Below the pieces are notes generated by a model, which worked only from the letters and a program-made list of their open reading frames with translations, was not told where the DNA came from and made no database searches. Shown here one piece after another: positions 23,730 to 26,304 of a stretch of 26,304 nucleotides of DNA (position 1 is the first letter of the stretch; every line of letters begins with the position of its first letter). This DNA comes from Candidatus Faecalibacterium faecipullorum. Lineage in GTDB: Bacteria; Bacillota; Clostridia; Oscillospirales; Ruminococcaceae. The stretch spans positions 1 through 26,304 of the forward strand of contig DWXX01000100.1 in the NCBI GenBank assembly GCA_019118985.1, written 5' to 3'. Made by a program: the position numbers and the translations under genes.

Positions 23730-25043
23730 ATGCCGCAGACCCAAAAGCGCAGACGCCGCCCGGCCGGGCGGGCTGCCGCGCAGCGCCCGCAGAGCCGGCC
23801 GGACCGCCGCACGCCCCCCCGGACGGCGGACGCCCCGCCGCCCCGCCGGCCCGTTCAGCCGGGTCAGCCCGGTCAGCCGGGGCGGGTGGAGGACAGCTTT
23901 TTCTATGAGCACCCGCCCCGCCGGCGGGACAACACCGTCCCCTTCCCGGGCGGCGGGCAGCAGGGCAGGGGGGCGCAGCGCCCCCGCCCCCAGAACCGGG
24001 CCGCGGCAGCCCGCCCCGCGCGGCGGCCGCCCACCGAGGCGCGCCGCCGCCGCAAGGTCACCCGCCGGATGCTGCGCCGCCGCCGGATGCTGCGGCGGCT
24101 GACGGCCGCCCTGCTGGTGGTCTGCGTGGCGGCGGTGGGCATCTACCTGACCGTCACCATGCTGTTCAAGATCAACGCCATCCAGGTGGCGGGCCCCGAC
24201 GGCGCCGCCCTGACCGAGGCCGGCCCCTACACCGCCGGCGAGATCTTGGACGCCCTCGGCGTGCAGGTGGAGGAGAACATCTTCAGCTTCGACCCTGACG
24301 CCAAGGCCGCCATGCTGGAAAAACGCTTCCCCCTGCTGGAGCAGATCCGGGTGGACCGCATCTACCCCAGCACGGTGGTGGTGCGGGTGACCCCCGCCGC
24401 CCCCGCTTACGCCATGCAGACCGGCACCGGCTGGCTGAGTTTGTCGGCGGGGCTCAAGATCCTGTCCCTGAGCGGGGAACAGCCCGACCTGCCGGTGCTG
24501 TGGGGGGGCGAGCCGGTCAGCGCGGCCCCCGGCGACCAGCTGGCCTACGCCCTGCCGCCGGCGGCGGACAGCGCAGCAGACAGCGCGGCATCCGCCCCCG
24601 AAGGGCAGGAGGACAGCCGCCTCGAGGCCCTCAAGATCCTGCTGGCGGCTTTGGATGCCCGCGGCCTGCTGGCCGACGTGACCCGCATCGAGTACGCCGA
24701 CGCGGAGGAAGTGGCCTTCCTCTACCAGGACAGGATCAGCGTCTGGCTGGGCACCTTGAACGAACTGGATTACAAGCTGGATTACGCAGAATATATGCTG
24801 CTGAACAAAGAGGGCAAGGGCTGCGCCGAGACCGACACCGGCCGGCTGGACTGCAGCCATGTCCGCACCGACGGCTCGCTGCAGGCCATCTTTGCGCAGG
24901 GCGCGCCCGCGCTGCCTTCGGGCTACACCCTGCCGCAGCCCGAGCCCGATGCCCAGACCGGGCCTGACGCGGCGAGCGCAGCGGAAGCCGGGGCCGAACC
25001 TGCCGAACAGGCCGGCCCCACAGAGGAGGAACCGAACGCATGA
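23730..25043 (+). CDS. ftsQ: FtsQ/DivIB-type division protein with long Arg/Pro-rich cytoplasmic tail
   Basis: 437 residues; the ATG at 23730 follows AAAGGAGG. The cytoplasmic N-terminus is unusually long (about 1-122) and rich in Arg, Pro, Gly and Gln, with a PGQPGQPG repeat and dense Arg clusters next to the membrane. One membrane segment (about 124-145) is followed by a POTRA domain (about 148-218, KINAIQVAG through VVVRVTP) and the FtsQ/DivIB beta domain. The last 50 residues are acidic and Pro/Ala-rich. FtsQ/DivIB binds FtsL and FtsB and recruits them to the septum. Residues about 265-285 form an Ala/Ser/Asp-rich insertion. The stop overlaps the murE start by 4 bp (ATGA). Confidence 0.87.
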   Translation: MPQTQKRRRRPAGRAAAQRPQSRPDRRTPPRTADAPPPRRPVQPGQPGQPGRVEDSFFYEHPPRRRDNTVPFPGGGQQGRGAQRPRPQNRAAAARPARRPPTEARRRRKVTRRMLRRRRMLRRLTAALLVVCVAAVGIYLTVTMLFKINAIQVAGPDGAALTEAGPYTAGEILDALGVQVEENIFSFDPDAKAAMLEKRFPLLEQIRVDRIYPSTVVVRVTPAAPAYAMQTGTGWLSLSAGLKILSLSGEQPDLPVLWGGEPVSAAPGDQLAYALPPAADSAADSAASAPEGQEDSRLEALKILLAALDARGLLADVTRIEYADAEEVAFLYQDRISVWLGTLNELDYKLDYAEYMLLNKEGKGCAETDTGRLDCSHVRTDGSLQAIFAQGAPALPSGYTLPQPEPDAQTGPDAASAAEAGAEPAEQAGPTEEEPNA

Positions 25044-26304
25044 AACTATCCGCGCTGACCGAAGGGGTCCGGTTTGCCCTGGTGCAGGGCAGTCTGGACA
25101 CCGACATCACCGACATCATCTACGACAGCCGCAGGGCGGCGCCGGGGGTGCTGTTCGTCTGCATCGTGGGCACCCAGCGGGACAGCCACGACTACGCGGC
25201 CGACTGCGCCGCCAAAGGGGCGGCGGCCCTCGTCATCCAGCACGACATCGACCTGACCGGCCTGGACGGGGTGACGGTGCTCAAGGTGGAGAACAGCCGC
25301 CTGGCCCTCGCGCTGATGAGCGGCAACCTGTTCGGCAACCCCTCCCGCCGGATGACCATGGTGGGGGTGACCGGCACCAAGGGCAAGACCACCACCGCCC
25401 ACATGATCCGCAGCGTGCTGGAGGCCGCCGGCCGCAAGGTGGGGATGATCGGCACCAACGGCGTGTCCTATCTGGGCCGCCACGAGGAGACCGCCAACAC
25501 CACCCCCGAGAGCTACGAGCTGCAGAAGATCTTCCGCACCTTCCTGGACGCAGGGTGCGACACGGTGGTGATGGAGGTGTCCAGCCAGGGCCTGATGATG
25601 GACCGGGTGGGGGGCGTGCGGTACGACGTGGGGGTGTTCACCAACCTTTCCCCCGACCACATCGGCCCCGGCGAGCACGCCAGCTTTGAAGAGTACCGCA
25701 GCTGGAAGGGGCAGCTGTTCCGCCGGTGCGGGGTGGGGGTGGTCAACATCGACGACCCCAACACCGACGCCCTGCTGGAAGGGCACACCTGCCGCCTGGT
25801 GAGCTACGGGATGCACCATGCCGCCGATTACCGGGCCAGCGGCTGCGAGCTGCTGCGCACCCACGACTTTCTGGGGGTGACCTTCCGCGTCCGGGAGCCG
25901 GACGGCCGGGAGATGGACGTCCGGGTCAACATGCCGGGCGAGTTCAGCGTCTACAACGCCCTGGCCGCCCTGGCGGTGGGCAAGGTGCTGGGCGCGCCCG
26001 ATGCGGCCATCCACGACGGGCTGGCCCGCTGCGTGGTCAAGGGCCGGGTGGAGCTGGTGCCCATCAGCAAACGCTTCACCATCCTGCTGGACTACGCCCA
26101 CAACGAGGTGTCCACCGAGAGCCTGCTGACCACCCTGCGGGCCTATCGGCCCCACCGGCTGGTGGTGGTGTTCGGCTGCGGGGGCAACCGCTCCAAGCTG
26201 CGGCGGTACGGCATGGGGGAGATCTGCGCCAAAATGGCCGACTTCTCCATCCTGACCGAGGACAACAACCGCTTTGAAAAGGTGGAGGACATCCTGGCCG
26301 ACAT
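25040..26304 (+). CDS. murE: Mur ligase MurE (UDP-MurNAc-L-Ala-D-Glu ligase), 3' end outside window
   Basis: 421 codons are visible and the gene runs off the right edge. The ATG at 25040 overlaps the ftsQ stop; GAGGAGG is 10 nt upstream. MurE adds the third residue (meso-DAP or L-Lys) to UDP-MurNAc-L-Ala-D-Glu. Domain 1 carries DSRRAAPGVLFV. The P-loop GVTGTKGKTTT is at about 109-119, NTTPESYELQ near 154-163, MEVSSQGLMMDR follows, and the carbamylated-lysine region SWKGQLF has Lys223. The third-residue specificity motif, DNPR in DAP enzymes, reads DNNR at 408-411: Arg is kept and Pro is replaced by Asn. Meso-DAP is the likelier substrate, but this is an inference. Location after ftsQ is unusual; murE more often precedes mraY. 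Confidence 0.9.
   Translation, partial: MKLSALTEGVRFALVQGSLDTDITDIIYDSRRAAPGVLFVCIVGTQRDSHDYAADCAAKGAAALVIQHDIDLTGLDGVTVLKVENSRLALALMSGNLFGNPSRRMTMVGVTGTKGKTTTAHMIRSVLEAAGRKVGMIGTNGVSYLGRHEETANTTPESYELQKIFRTFLDAGCDTVVMEVSSQGLMMDRVGGVRYDVGVFTNLSPDHIGPGEHASFEEYRSWKGQLFRRCGVGVVNIDDPNTDALLEGHTCRLVSYGMHHAADYRASGCELLRTHDFLGVTFRVREPDGREMDVRVNMPGEFSVYNALAALAVGKVLGAPDAAIHDGLARCVVKGRVELVPISKRFTILLDYAHNEVSTESLLTTLRAYRPHRLVVVFGCGGNRSKLRRYGMGEICAKMADFSILTEDNNRFEKVEDILAD

Noticed and set aside
1..26304. tRNA, rRNA, CRISPR, insertion sequence, T-box or large riboswitch
   Set aside because: I looked for cloverleaf arms, repeat-spacer patterns, transposase frames, terminal repeats and T-box cores in the gaps and found none. 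The gaps are all under 260 bases and mostly filled by promoters and terminators.

Overview
The window is very GC-rich, with codons ending mostly in G or C. It reads as chromosomal core DNA from a high-GC Clostridia lineage, most likely Oscillospiraceae/Ruminococcaceae of the Faecalibacterium-Subdoligranulum-Gemmiger kind. This placement is inferred from gene content: a Firmicutes-type division and cell-wall (dcw) cluster, a YfmF/YfmH pair, a DUF5685 protein, a PASTA-containing PBP and clostridial Shine-Dalgarno sites. I see no mobile element, CRISPR array, rRNA or tRNA, and no gene-free stretch over 300 bases.

Layout. (1) 1-4735: a terminator from an upstream unit, then a strong promoter and a forward run of a VanY-like membrane protein, yfmF, yfmH and lgt, ending in a terminator shared with a convergent unit. 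(2) 4743-9904, reverse strand: trkA-trkH (potassium uptake) with their own promoter; a J-domain protein with its own promoter and terminator; and a two-gene unit of a membrane zinc-ribbon protein and a DUF5685 protein. (3) 9947-12481, reverse strand: a lone glycoside hydrolase family 2 homologue with promoter and terminator. (4) 12553-13741, forward: rsmD and a coiled-coil protein. (5) 13827-26304, forward: the dcw cluster mraZ-rsmH-ftsL-PBP, then a second promoter and murF-(MraY-like)-ftsW-murG-ftsQ-murE. The last gene runs off the window.

The dcw genes act together. MurE and MurF build the UDP-MurNAc-peptide, MraY and MurG make lipid I and lipid II, FtsW and the class B PBP polymerise and cross-link septal peptidoglycan, and FtsL/FtsQ hold the divisome together. 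MraZ controls the cluster, and three 10-nt-spaced MraZ-type boxes lie just downstream of its promoter.

The most unusual feature is that three intact genes have lost the catalytic residues of their families. The gene in the mraY slot keeps the MraY fold and the DD motif but has lost the NLTDGLDG, GDxGS and HHH motifs. The GH2 protein lacks both catalytic glutamates. The VanY-like protein lacks a zinc-ligand His, the catalytic Glu and the active-site Arg. All three look like maintained pseudoenzymes. The MraY-like one matters most, because a functional MraY must then be encoded elsewhere. An intrinsic terminator between ftsL and the PBP gene, and the second promoter before murF, suggest the dcw cluster is transcribed in separately tuned segments.
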